From the NCBI GenBank assembly GCA_035363115.1, contig DAOSEM010000008.1, positions 1-64,000 of the forward strand: a stretch of DNA of 64,000 nucleotides. Reading direction: 5' to 3'. This document shows, in pieces, positions 27,157 to 35,343 of this stretch; position 1 is the first letter of the stretch, and every line of letters starts with the position of its first letter. A program made the position numbers and the translations under genes. This DNA comes from Syntrophales bacterium (lineage in GTDB: Bacteria; Desulfobacterota; Syntrophia; Syntrophales; PHBD01). The notes below the pieces were generated by a model, which made no database searches, was not told the origin of the DNA, and saw only the letters and a list, made by a program, of their open reading frames with translations.

Positions 27157-28173
27157 ATGCAAAGCAATTGGCGCAGTCTGATACGGCCCAAACGTATCGA
27201 GTGCGATGAGGGCACGCATACCCGTTCCTATGGAGAGTTCACGTGTCAGCCCCTGGAGAGAGGATTCGGCATCACGCTGGGCAACGCCCTGCGAAGGGTG
27301 CTCCTGTCATCCATTCAGGGTGCGGCGGTTGTTTCCGTAAAGTTCGACGGTGTCCTTCATGAATTCGACACAATTCCGGGGGTGAAAGAGGATGTGACGG
27401 ACATCATCCTCAACATCAAAGGCGTACGTTTCAAGATGCACGGCGAGGGTCCCCGGACGGTAACCATTGACCGCACGAAGAGTGGAACCGTAACGGCAGC
27501 GGACATCGTAACGGATGGAACCGTGGAGGTGCTCAACCCGGAGCACTACATTGCCACCCTGTCGGGAGAAGCGCCGTTTTCGGCCTCCATGGTCGTGAAG
27601 ACGGGAAAGGGTTATGTCCCGGCGAAGCGGGAGAGGGATGTCGATCAGCCGGAAGGGACGATCAACATCGATGCCATCTTCTCGCCGATCAAGAAAATCA
27701 ATTACACCGTCACGTACGCCCGTGTCGGCCAAGTGGCGGATTACGACAAGCTGATTCTCGAAATATGGACCGACGGAGGCGTTCTACCCGAGGATGCGGT
27801 AGCATACGCAGCCAAAATCCTGAAGGATCAACTGGACACCTTCATCAATTTCGATGAAGTGGAGGAAGAAGAGGCGCCTGCGCAGGAACCGGAGCGGGAC
27901 GTCAACGAAATGCTGCTCCGCAGTGTCGACGACATGGAGCTCTCCGTGCGCTCGGCCAACTGCCTGAAGAACGCGGGAATCAAGCTCATCGGGGAACTGG
28001 TCCAGAAGTCGGAAGCGGAAATGCTCAAGACGAAGAATTTCGGAAGGAAATCGCTTAACGAAATCAAGACGATTCTGGACGAAATGGGCCTGAATTTCGG
28101 GATGAAGCTCGAATTCCCACCCTGGAACCGGGCCGCCGATGCGGATGAGATCGGCGGAAGCCGTGACAGTTAA
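27157..28173 (+). CDS. rpoA: RNA polymerase alpha subunit
   Basis: Alpha forms the dimer that scaffolds RNA polymerase and binds UP elements and activators. The 338 residues include the N-terminal dimerisation domain (FEPLERGFGITLGNALRR-type block: QPLERGFGITLGNALRRVLL) and the C-terminal domain with SVRSANCLKNAGIKLIGEL and FGRKSLNEIKTILDEMGL. It lies between rpsD and rplQ as expected. Confidence 0.98.
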   Translation: MQSNWRSLIRPKRIECDEGTHTRSYGEFTCQPLERGFGITLGNALRRVLLSSIQGAAVVSVKFDGVLHEFDTIPGVKEDVTDIILNIKGVRFKMHGEGPRTVTIDRTKSGTVTAADIVTDGTVEVLNPEHYIATLSGEAPFSASMVVKTGKGYVPAKRERDVDQPEGTINIDAIFSPIKKINYTVTYARVGQVADYDKLILEIWTDGGVLPEDAVAYAAKILKDQLDTFINFDEVEEEEAPAQEPERDVNEMLLRSVDDMELSVRSANCLKNAGIKLIGELVQKSEAEMLKTKNFGRKSLNEIKTILDEMGLNFGMKLEFPPWNRAADADEIGGSRDS

Positions 28174-28200
28174 CCAGCCGTTGAGGAAAGGACCGGACTC

Positions 28201-28614
28201 ATGCGTCACCGGAAACTGACAACGAAACTCGGAAGGACCTCCAGCCACCGGAAAGCCATGTTCCGCAACATGGTTACTTCCTTCCTGAAATACGAAAAGA
28301 TCGAGACAACGGACATCAAGGCGAAGGAGCTGCGGCGCATCGCTGAAAAGATGGTGACGCTGGGAAAGCGGGGCGATCTGCATGCACGGCGCCAGGCCCT
28401 GGCCTATGTGCGGGACCGGGATGTCGTGGAGAAGCTGTTCGAGCAGATCTCGTTGCGGTTCAAGGATCGCAGGGGAGGCTACACGAGAATCGTCAAGACC
28501 GGTTTCCGGACGGGGGACAATGCTCCCATGGCCCTCATCGAGTTCGTCGGGGAAGAGAAGGAAAAGGCTCAGAAGGCCAAGAAGGCATCCAAGTCCAGGC
28601 AGAAGGCGTCATAG
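28201..28614 (+). CDS. rplQ: 50S ribosomal protein L17
   Basis: L17 is located at the bottom of the 50S near the tunnel exit. The 137 residues include MRHRKLTTKLGRTSSHRKAM, FRNMVTSFLKYEKIETTDIK and the GGYTRIVKTGFRTGDNAPMA block, followed by a basic Lys-rich tail. It is the last gene of the ribosomal superoperon and precedes a strong terminator. Confidence 0.97.
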   Translation: MRHRKLTTKLGRTSSHRKAMFRNMVTSFLKYEKIETTDIKAKELRRIAEKMVTLGKRGDLHARRQALAYVRDRDVVEKLFEQISLRFKDRRGGYTRIVKTGFRTGDNAPMALIEFVGEEKEKAQKAKKASKSRQKAS

Positions 28615-28652
28615 ATCCGCAGCCGGCCGGGCCGGCTGTACAGCGAACCATC

Positions 28653-28687
28653 GAGAGGCAGGCCGATGAGGCCTGCCTCTCTTTTTT
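28653..28687 (+). terminator. Intrinsic terminator of the ribosomal superoperon
   Basis: A perfect 11-bp stem, gagaggcaggc (28653-28663) with gcctgcctctc (28671-28681), closes a seven-base loop and is followed by TTTTTT. It lies 38 bases after rplQ, and is the first clear simple terminator seen after secE. Confidence 0.93.
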
Positions 28688-28777
28688 CTTGTCTTTTTAC
28701 GGGTTCGGAGCTACGTAACCAAAACGGGAAAAAACGGGTTCATATCCCGAAAAGGATAACCGGCGAAAGGAGGTACC

Positions 28778-29032
28778 ATGGCGGATATCAAAATCGGAGA
28801 AGTTGTGAAGTTCTTTGCGAAACCAAGCGTCGCCGCCGTCAAGATCACGGACGGGGAACTCAAGGTCGGGGAATCCATCAAGTTTTTCGGCCATACCACG
28901 GATTTGACGCTGGTGATCGATTCCATGGAAGTGAACAACCAGAAAGTGGAAACGGCTGTAGCAGGCGATTACATCGGGATCAAGGTGCCCGATCGGGTCC
29001 GGCCGGGAGACGAGGTCTTCAAGGTCGAATAG
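28778..29032 (+). CDS. Stand-alone EF-Tu domain-2-like beta-barrel protein
   Basis: The 84-residue protein reads as one beta-barrel of the translation-GTPase domain II type: IGEVVKFFAKPSVAAVKI, GELKVGESIKFFGHTTDLTL, then VGDYIGIKV-like AGDYIGIKVPDRVRPGDEVF. It has no GTPase motif. Similar free-standing proteins are annotated elongation-factor-like in some anaerobic bacteria and archaea; their role is not established. Strong SD aaaggaggt upstream, own terminator downstream, directly after the ribosomal terminator. A role linked to translation is a guess from fold and place. Confidence 0.75.
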   Translation: MADIKIGEVVKFFAKPSVAAVKITDGELKVGESIKFFGHTTDLTLVIDSMEVNNQKVETAVAGDYIGIKVPDRVRPGDEVFKVE

Positions 29033-29063
29033 CCGGGCAGGACGTCATCATCTAGTTCGGGAA

Positions 29064-29108
29064 GGCCATGGGCTGGCGTATTGAATCCGCCGGATCCATG
29101 GCTTTTTC
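29064..29108 (+). terminator. Intrinsic terminator after the EF-Tu-domain-like gene
   Basis: The outer stem gccatgg (29065-29071) pairs with ccatggc (29096-29102) and an inner ggcg (29075-29078) pairs with cgcc (29088-29091); TTTTT follows at 29103. The stem ends about 30 bases after the stop of the small gene. Confidence 0.75.
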
Positions 29109-29136
29109 TTATTGACCTCGTCGGTGCGCTTCGATC

Positions 29137-30432
29137 ATGTCCTATCAGGAATCACTTCAGTACATCTCCAGCCTCGGCGGAATGGGCATCCGGTTCGGCC
29201 TGGACCGCCTGAAGCGTGTTCTGGACCGCCTGAACAGCCCCCAGGAGGCCTGCCCCTCCGTAGTCATCGCGGGTACAAACGGAAAGGGGTCCGTCGCTGC
29301 CGTGACGGCCTCCGTTCTTCAGGCCTCGGGCCTCCGCGTCGGCCTCTATACGTCCCCGCATCTGGTGGACCTGCGGGAAAGAATCCAGGTTGCGGGCCAC
29401 TGGATCGGGAAGGGTCATTTTTCCCGTCACGTTGAAGAAATAAGAAGAAAACTTTCCGGAGACGTCCTCACCTATTTCGAGTTTCTCACCACCATCGCGT
29501 TTCTCGAATTCCGGCGTGCCGGTGCCGATGTCGCCGTCCTTGAAGTCGGCATGGGCGGCAGGCTCGATGCCGCCAATGTCGTTGCGGACCCCGTGGTCTC
29601 GGTGATTACGACGATCGGCCTGGAGCACACGGCCTACCTGGGCAGGACGCTCCGGAACATCGCCGGTGAAAAGGCGGGTGTCATCCGGGAGGAGGGGGTC
29701 TGCGTCACCGGCGTACACCAGCCGTCGGTTCGGCATGTTCTCGATGAGGAGTGCCGGCGGAAGCGGGCAACGCTCTTCCGGCTAGGGCGGGATTTCAAGG
29801 GCCGTCCCACGGGCAGGGAAAGCTTTTCATATCGGGGGCGGATCTGGAGGGAGCGATCCCTGCCCTGCCCGCTCCGGGGACGGTATCAGATCGATAACGC
29901 CGCCGTCGCCATCGCAACCCTGGAGGTGATGGCCGAGCGTGGATTTCCGGTGGACATGGCGTCGATCCGGACCGGACTGGCCATGACGCATTGGGCCGGA
30001 CGGATGGAAACAATTCCCGGAGATCCGCCGATCATCCTGGATGGAGCCCACAATCCTGCCGCCATGTCCGTTCTCTGCCGGGACCTCAAACGGGAAGCCT
30101 CTACCCGGCCGGTGGTTTTCCTGTTCGGCGTCCTGGAAGACAAGGACGCCGCCGCCATGCTGAAAAGAATACGCGGTGTGGCATCGGATGTGGTTCTGAC
30201 CGAAACCCTTTCGGAAAGGGGCCTGCCTCCGGAAAAACTTCGGGACCTAGCCTCCCGCATTCTGTCCATTCCAATCGACGTCTGCCCGGATCCCCGGGAG
30301 GGCTTGCAGAGAGCCCGGGAAAAAGTGGGAAAGCACGGCCTGATCTGCGTGACCGGCTCGCTCTATCTTGTCGGTGCCGTGAAAAAGCTGTTCCCTCCCG
30401 TGGCAGAATATGATAGGGAAAGCCCTCCGTAA
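29137..30432 (+). CDS. folC: Folylpolyglutamate synthase / dihydrofolate synthase
   Basis: FolC adds L-glutamate to dihydropteroate and to folates using ATP. The 431-residue Mur-ligase-type protein has the P-loop GTNGKGSVAAV, the TSPHLVDLRERIQ loop, the metal-binding EVGMGGRLDAANVV segment, ITTIGLEHTAYLGRTL, and the C-terminal domain with ILDGAHNPAAM. It begins at ATG 29137 after a terminator and is followed by lptD after 48 bases, perhaps co-transcribed. Confidence 0.95.
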   Translation: MSYQESLQYISSLGGMGIRFGLDRLKRVLDRLNSPQEACPSVVIAGTNGKGSVAAVTASVLQASGLRVGLYTSPHLVDLRERIQVAGHWIGKGHFSRHVEEIRRKLSGDVLTYFEFLTTIAFLEFRRAGADVAVLEVGMGGRLDAANVVADPVVSVITTIGLEHTAYLGRTLRNIAGEKAGVIREEGVCVTGVHQPSVRHVLDEECRRKRATLFRLGRDFKGRPTGRESFSYRGRIWRERSLPCPLRGRYQIDNAAVAIATLEVMAERGFPVDMASIRTGLAMTHWAGRMETIPGDPPIILDGAHNPAAMSVLCRDLKREASTRPVVFLFGVLEDKDAAAMLKRIRGVASDVVLTETLSERGLPPEKLRDLASRILSIPIDVCPDPREGLQRAREKVGKHGLICVTGSLYLVGAVKKLFPPVAEYDRESPP

Positions 30433-30480
30433 ATTCAGGAATGTACTAAGGATATCCGCTTACAACCGGGAACGGGACCC

Positions 30481-33093
30481 ATGGGTGCAGGCCAAGACAA
30501 CCGCATCATTACGCTTTTCCTGTTTCTATTTCTTTTCTTTCCGGTTTTGATTCCTTTGACCGCTGTTGCTGCTGTAGAGCCCGCGGCCCCTGTTTCGACG
30601 GTTTCGTCAACGGAATCCACGCAAAACGGTGCCATTTCGGAAGTTGCGAATGACCCGGCGGTGGGGAAACCCATCCGGCAGGAAAAAGCGGATGTGGAAA
30701 GCGATGCCCATGCGGCGCAGGTCTCTGTGACACTCTCCGGAATCATAACGGATCCTTTTGGTAAGCCTCTTCCCGAAACCCGGGTGGAGATGGTTCACAG
30801 GCCCCAGACCCGGGTCGAAACCGACTACGACGGTCGTTTCTCCATCTCCGGTTTGCCCGGCGAGCCGCTTCTTCTCAAGGTCACCCGGGCGGGATTTCTT
30901 CCCCTGTTCATTTCGCGGCCGGAGCCCGGGGCTCCTGCAGCGGACGACCTTGCACGGTATATCCTGTACCCCGACGAGGAGAGCCTTCCCCTCCCCGCCG
31001 GGAAGGGTGGGCCGGTCCAGGTTGAAGCGGACCGGTTTGGATATGAACAGGACCCGGAGGCATATCTGGCAGCGGGCAACGTTTTTGTAACCTATGACAG
31101 TACCGTCCTCGTGGCGGAGAAGGTCCGCATCGACCGGGCAACCGACGAGGCGTCGGCGGAGGGGCACGTGCTGGTCCTCGGTGACGGGGACATCCTGGAG
31201 GGAGACAGGGGGACGCTCAAGATCGAGGCCAAGACGGGGGTCATCTACCAGGGCCGCCTGTTCCTGGCGAAGAATCACATGTACGTCCAGGGAGACCGGA
31301 TCGAAAAGCGGGCCGAGGCAACCTACCGGGTGGAGAATGTCTCGGCCACGCCCTGTGACGGGGACAGGCCCGACTGGCGGTTCACCGGCCAGGAGCTTGA
31401 CGTCACCGTCGACGGGTACGGCAAGATCTATCACGGGCGTTTCGAAGTGCGGAACCAGCCCGTGATCTATACCCCGTTCCTGATGTTTCCGGCAAAGACG
31501 ACGCGGCAGACCGGTTTTCTCCTTCCCTATTTCGGCTATTCAAGAGACAAGCTGGGCGTGGATGTGGATGTGCCGTTCTACTGGGCCGCGACCAAGAACA
31601 TGGACGCCACGCTTTACACGCGCACCATGACCAAGCGGGGAGTCCAGGAAGGGCTTGAGGTGCGGTATGTTACGGCGGGCGGCTCTTTCGGCACGTTTTA
31701 CGGCGACGTCCTCAGCGACCGGAAGGAGATCAGCGAGAACCTCGGTTTCATAAGCCGGAACTGGTCATCGGGCCAGCGCAGATGGGCCTTGTGGTGGAAT
31801 CATGAGACCCGGTTCGCGAACAACAGCTACATCCGGGCGGACATCGCCAAGGTCTCCGACGCTTTCTACTTCCGGGATTTCTCATCCCATAACTATTTCC
31901 TGTCTTCCTACGCCAGCGATCCGTCGGACCGTTTCCGGAGAGTCTCTTTCCTGGCGAATGAATCCCTGACCCAGCTGGATTCAAGCATCCGTTATGTGAA
32001 GGACTGGACCAACGCCAACCTGACTGCCGCCATCCGCTATACCGACGATTTTTCCAAGTCGACCAACGCGGCGACCCTGCAGCGCTACCCGGAGATCACT
32101 TTCACCACCACGCAGCAGCAGATCCCGGACACGCCGCTGTACGTCCAGTTCAACGGCATCTATGACTATTTCTACCGGAACACTGGGCAGAAGGGGCACC
32201 TGCTGGACGTCAAACCGACTATCAGCCTGCCGAAGACGATATTCCAGCGTTTCCAGGTCAAGCCCTTTATGAGCTGGGAGGGGACGTTCTGGAGCCGGGA
32301 CGACAGCGTCAGCCTGACCACGGACACCCGCCAGGGGGAGCGGCAACTCTTCCACATGGGAGCCACCATGTCGACGGAAGTGCAGAAAATATTTTCCGTC
32401 AACCTGCTGGGAGTGGACAAGATCCGCCATGCCATCAAGCCGGAGGTGACGTACGGCTATATCCCGAATACGGCCCAGGCGGACATTCCCGATTTTGCCA
32501 CCGCGGTCAACGAGATGAATGCCGTCACGTATTCCGTGACGAACACCCTCACGGCCCGCCGCAAGGACAGGAAAACCGGCAAGACGACCTATCAGGAATG
32601 GGTCCGACTGAAGCTGGCCCAGACGTTCGACATCATCGAAGCGAGGCGGACCATGGAGGTGGGGTCGGCGGGAAACAGGCCCTTCAGCGTGATGGACATG
32701 GAACTGGACCTGACGCCGGTTTCCTATCTGACCTTTGCCGCCCGGAACAAGCTGGACGTCAACACGGGAGGATGGACGCAGACCAATTACGATCTGACCC
32801 TGTCCGATGCACGAAAGGATTCGATCACGGCGGGATACCGGTACACGAAGGACACTCTGGAGGAGCTGAATCTGACGATCAAGGCCGTCATCACGCCGTC
32901 CCTGGACATCATGTACACCCATCGCCGGAATCGCCTGGATAACAAGGACGTGGAGCGGACGTACAGCCTTCAGTACAGGCGGCAATGCTGGGAGATCATG
33001 GTCAGTTTCTCCGACAATGTCACCTATCTGGCGAACGGTGTGGAGGAGCCGGACCGGGTCTATGCGGTCAAGCTCTCCCTGTACGGCCTCTAA
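30481..33093 (+). CDS. lptD: LptD/OstA LPS-assembly outer-membrane protein with extra N-terminal domain
   Basis: LptD inserts lipopolysaccharide into the outer leaflet of the outer membrane. The 870 residues start with a signal peptide (hydrophobic residues 9-30). Residues about 82-147 look like a carboxypeptidase-regulatory-type beta-sandwich (VTLSGIITDPFGKPLPETRV, TDYDGRFSISGLPGEPLLL), unusual for LptD. From about 178 comes the OstA/LptA-like beta-jellyroll (VEADRFGYEQDPEAYLAAGN, GRFEVRNQPVIYTPFLMFPA). The rest is the beta-barrel with PYFGYSRDKLGVDVDVPFYW. Inferred function is secure; the role of the extra domain is unknown. Confidence 0.93.
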   Translation: MGAGQDNRIITLFLFLFLFFPVLIPLTAVAAVEPAAPVSTVSSTESTQNGAISEVANDPAVGKPIRQEKADVESDAHAAQVSVTLSGIITDPFGKPLPETRVEMVHRPQTRVETDYDGRFSISGLPGEPLLLKVTRAGFLPLFISRPEPGAPAADDLARYILYPDEESLPLPAGKGGPVQVEADRFGYEQDPEAYLAAGNVFVTYDSTVLVAEKVRIDRATDEASAEGHVLVLGDGDILEGDRGTLKIEAKTGVIYQGRLFLAKNHMYVQGDRIEKRAEATYRVENVSATPCDGDRPDWRFTGQELDVTVDGYGKIYHGRFEVRNQPVIYTPFLMFPAKTTRQTGFLLPYFGYSRDKLGVDVDVPFYWAATKNMDATLYTRTMTKRGVQEGLEVRYVTAGGSFGTFYGDVLSDRKEISENLGFISRNWSSGQRRWALWWNHETRFANNSYIRADIAKVSDAFYFRDFSSHNYFLSSYASDPSDRFRRVSFLANESLTQLDSSIRYVKDWTNANLTAAIRYTDDFSKSTNAATLQRYPEITFTTTQQQIPDTPLYVQFNGIYDYFYRNTGQKGHLLDVKPTISLPKTIFQRFQVKPFMSWEGTFWSRDDSVSLTTDTRQGERQLFHMGATMSTEVQKIFSVNLLGVDKIRHAIKPEVTYGYIPNTAQADIPDFATAVNEMNAVTYSVTNTLTARRKDRKTGKTTYQEWVRLKLAQTFDIIEARRTMEVGSAGNRPFSVMDMELDLTPVSYLTFAARNKLDVNTGGWTQTNYDLTLSDARKDSITAGYRYTKDTLEELNLTIKAVITPSLDIMYTHRRNRLDNKDVERTYSLQYRRQCWEIMVSFSDNVTYLANGVEEPDRVYAVKLSLYGL

Positions 33094-33162
33094 GCCCCGT
33101 GCGTGGAGCGCGGATAACAGCCCGCCTGCGTTTCCGCAAGCATTCCGGACAAGGATTTTTCC

Positions 33163-33191
33163 TTGACAAACCCACCCGGATTGCGTAGGTT
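33163..33191 (+). promoter_or_regulatory. Sigma-70-type promoter for rplM-rpsI
   Basis: A perfect -35 TTGACA (33163-33168) and a TAGGTT -10 (33186-33191) are separated by the optimal 17 bases. They lie 35 bases upstream of the rplM ATG, so transcription should start near 33198. No other element in the window matches the consensus this well. Confidence 0.8.
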
Positions 33192-33226
33192 CCACCTTTC
33201 AATTTTACATGGCTGGTGATCACTCA

Positions 33227-33655
33227 ATGAAGACATACAGCGCCAGAAAGGAAGACGTACAGCGGGACTGGTACGTCGTGGACGCCGAGGGAAAGACGCT
33301 GGGCCGGCTGGCCAGCGAGATTGCATCGCGGCTGCGAGGCAAGCACAAACCGGTCTATACGCCCCACGTGGATACAGGGGATTTTGTCATTGTTGTGAAC
33401 GCCGGCAAGGTGGTTCTCACGGGCAAGAAACTCACCGACAAGATGTATTACTCGCACTCCGGCTATCCGGGAGGACTGAAGTCCATTGCAGCGGGAAAAC
33501 TCCTGCAGACCCGGCCGGAAGAGGTGCTCCGCATCGCTGTCCGGGGCATGCTTCCGAAGAACACCCTGGGAAGGCAGATGCTCAAAAAGCTCAAAATCTA
33601 CAAGGGCAGCACCCATGTCCATGAGGCCCAGAGCCCCAGGACACTCGATCTGTAG
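33227..33655 (+). CDS. rplM: 50S ribosomal protein L13
   Basis: L13 is an early 50S assembly protein and in E. coli a repressor of its own operon. The ATG at 33227 gives 142 residues, the E. coli length, with DWYVVDAEGKTLGRLASEIA, GDFVIVVNAGKVVLTGKKL and AVRGMLPKNTLGRQMLKKLK. An upstream in-frame ATG at 33209 adds MAGDHS and is less likely. rpsI follows after 34 bases. Confidence 0.96.
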   Translation: MKTYSARKEDVQRDWYVVDAEGKTLGRLASEIASRLRGKHKPVYTPHVDTGDFVIVVNAGKVVLTGKKLTDKMYYSHSGYPGGLKSIAAGKLLQTRPEEVLRIAVRGMLPKNTLGRQMLKKLKIYKGSTHVHEAQSPRTLDL

Positions 33656-33689
33656 GCAACAGCAGGGAAGATTCGATCTGGAGAGAAAC

Positions 33690-34079
33690 ATGGAAAAACG
33701 CTTCTACGCAACAGGCAAGCGGAAGACGGCCATCGCCAGGGTTTACATGAAGGAAGGCACCGGCCAGCTGGTCGTCAACAAGCGCAATTTCGACGACTAC
33801 TTCACCCGGGACAGCTTGAAGATGCTGATCCAGCAGCCGCTGGAGATCACGGGAAAGAAGGGTCTTTTCGATTTCTACATCAACGTGAACGGCGGCGGCA
33901 GCGCAGGTCAGGCCGGAGCCGTCAAGCACGGAATTGCAAAGGCGCTCATCGACTTCGACGCCGATCTGCGCTCCGTCCTGAAGCGGGCCGGATTCCTGAC
34001 CCGGGACTCCCGCATCAAGGAGCGCAAAAAGTACGGCCAGCCGGGGGCCAGGAAGCGATTCCAGTTCTCCAAGCGCTAA
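33690..34079 (+). CDS. rpsI: 30S ribosomal protein S9
   Basis: S9 contacts P-site tRNA through its C-terminal tail. The 129 residues have YATGKRKTAIARVYMKEGTG, VNVNGGGSAGQAGAVKHGIA (NVNGGG core) and the characteristic C-terminus GARKRFQFSKR ending in Lys-Arg. The ATG follows ggagag. It forms the usual pair with rplM and ends in a terminator. Confidence 0.97.
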   Translation: MEKRFYATGKRKTAIARVYMKEGTGQLVVNKRNFDDYFTRDSLKMLIQQPLEITGKKGLFDFYINVNGGGSAGQAGAVKHGIAKALIDFDADLRSVLKRAGFLTRDSRIKERKKYGQPGARKRFQFSKR

Positions 34080-34084
34080 CGGAG

Positions 34085-34114
34085 AGGGGGGCTTTCGGGC
34101 CTCCCTTTTTTTTT
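34085..34114 (+). terminator. Intrinsic terminator after rpsI
   Basis: An eight-pair stem, aggggggc (34085-34092) with gcctccct (34099-34106) including one G-U pair, is followed by nine T residues. It starts six bases after the rpsI stop. Confidence 0.9.
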
Positions 34115-34184
34115 CCGCCCCTTCCGGGCATTCTTATCCCTCAATCCGGCGTCCACCGAAGCCGGAGATTCCTGGTGGCGATCC

Positions 34185-35219
34185 ATGAAAGTCGGTATTT
34201 ACGGAGCCAGCGGATACACGGGCCAGGAGCTTCTGCGGATCCTCCTGAACCATCCCCATGTGGAGGTCACGGCCGTCACGTCCCGGCAGTACAAGGGAAT
34301 GGCTGTTTCCGATCTCTATCCCGTCTTTACGGACCGGACAAACCTGGCCTTTCTCGATGCTTCTCCGGAAGAGGTGGCCGAAGCAGCGGACTTTATCTTC
34401 CTGGCCCTTCCGCATGGCGGGGCGATGAAAGTGGCCTCCCATTTTCTCGATGCCGGGAAGAAGGTTGTCGACCTGAGCGCCGACTTTCGACTCCGGAAGG
34501 TGGAAACCTTCGAGGCCTGGTACGAGAAGCACGGCGCCCCCGGCCTGATCAAGGAAGCGGTGTACGGAATTCCCGAGCTGTACCGGAGCGAGATCCGGTC
34601 GGCCCGCTTCGTTGCCAATCCAGGATGCTATCCCACCAGCATCATCCTCGGGTTTGCTCCGCTCCTGAAAGAGGGCCTGATCGACACGGAGACGCTCATC
34701 GCCGACTCCAAGTCCGGTGTGAGCGGCGCCGGGCGGGAGGCCCAGATCGGCTCGCTCTTCTGCGAAGTCGACGAGGGTTTCAAGGCCTACAAGGTGGGCC
34801 AGCACAGGCACACACCGGAGATCGAGCAGGAGTTGGGTGTCCTCGCCGGCCGGGAGATCTTCCTCTCATTCACCCCTCACCTGCTCCCGGTGAACCGGGG
34901 GATCCTGAGCACTCTTTACGCCCGCCTGACAGGGAGCATGTCCACCGCGGACCTGGCGGAGCTGTTCCGCCGCTTCTACGAGCGGGAGCCCTTCGTCCGG
35001 GTCTACCGGGAGGGAAGCGTCCCCAACATCTCGTCGGTCAAGGGAACCAACTTCTGCGACATCGGCGTGGTGGCGGACAAGCGGACGGGCCGGGTCATCG
35101 TGCTGTCCGCCATCGACAACCTGGTGAAGGGGGCCTCGGGGCAGGCCGTCCAGAACATGAACCTGATGTGCGGTTTCCCGGAGGACGCTGGGCTCGGCAT
35201 GCTGTCCGTGTTCCCCTGA
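34185..35219 (+). CDS. argC: N-acetyl-gamma-glutamyl-phosphate reductase
   Basis: ArgC catalyses the NADPH-dependent third step of arginine synthesis. The 344-residue protein has the N-terminal nucleotide-binding GIYGASGYTGQELLRIL, the active-site motif NPGCYPTS with catalytic C148, SGVSGAGRE, and VGQHRHTPEIEQEL with its conserved His. It stands alone among translation genes; no other arg gene is in the window. Its start ATG is well separated from the rpsI terminator. Confidence 0.96.
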   Translation: MKVGIYGASGYTGQELLRILLNHPHVEVTAVTSRQYKGMAVSDLYPVFTDRTNLAFLDASPEEVAEAADFIFLALPHGGAMKVASHFLDAGKKVVDLSADFRLRKVETFEAWYEKHGAPGLIKEAVYGIPELYRSEIRSARFVANPGCYPTSIILGFAPLLKEGLIDTETLIADSKSGVSGAGREAQIGSLFCEVDEGFKAYKVGQHRHTPEIEQELGVLAGREIFLSFTPHLLPVNRGILSTLYARLTGSMSTADLAELFRRFYEREPFVRVYREGSVPNISSVKGTNFCDIGVVADKRTGRVIVLSAIDNLVKGASGQAVQNMNLMCGFPEDAGLGMLSVFP

Positions 35220-35343
35220 TGCCCGCCTGGCGTGCGGAGCGGCTCCCCGGATCGCAAGGACAGGACGTTTCGAATATCCCGCAGGCGAAGAGCTGGAAAT
35301 GTTTCCTGGCGGATCGCATGCCCACGGACACGGAGGAGTTTTC

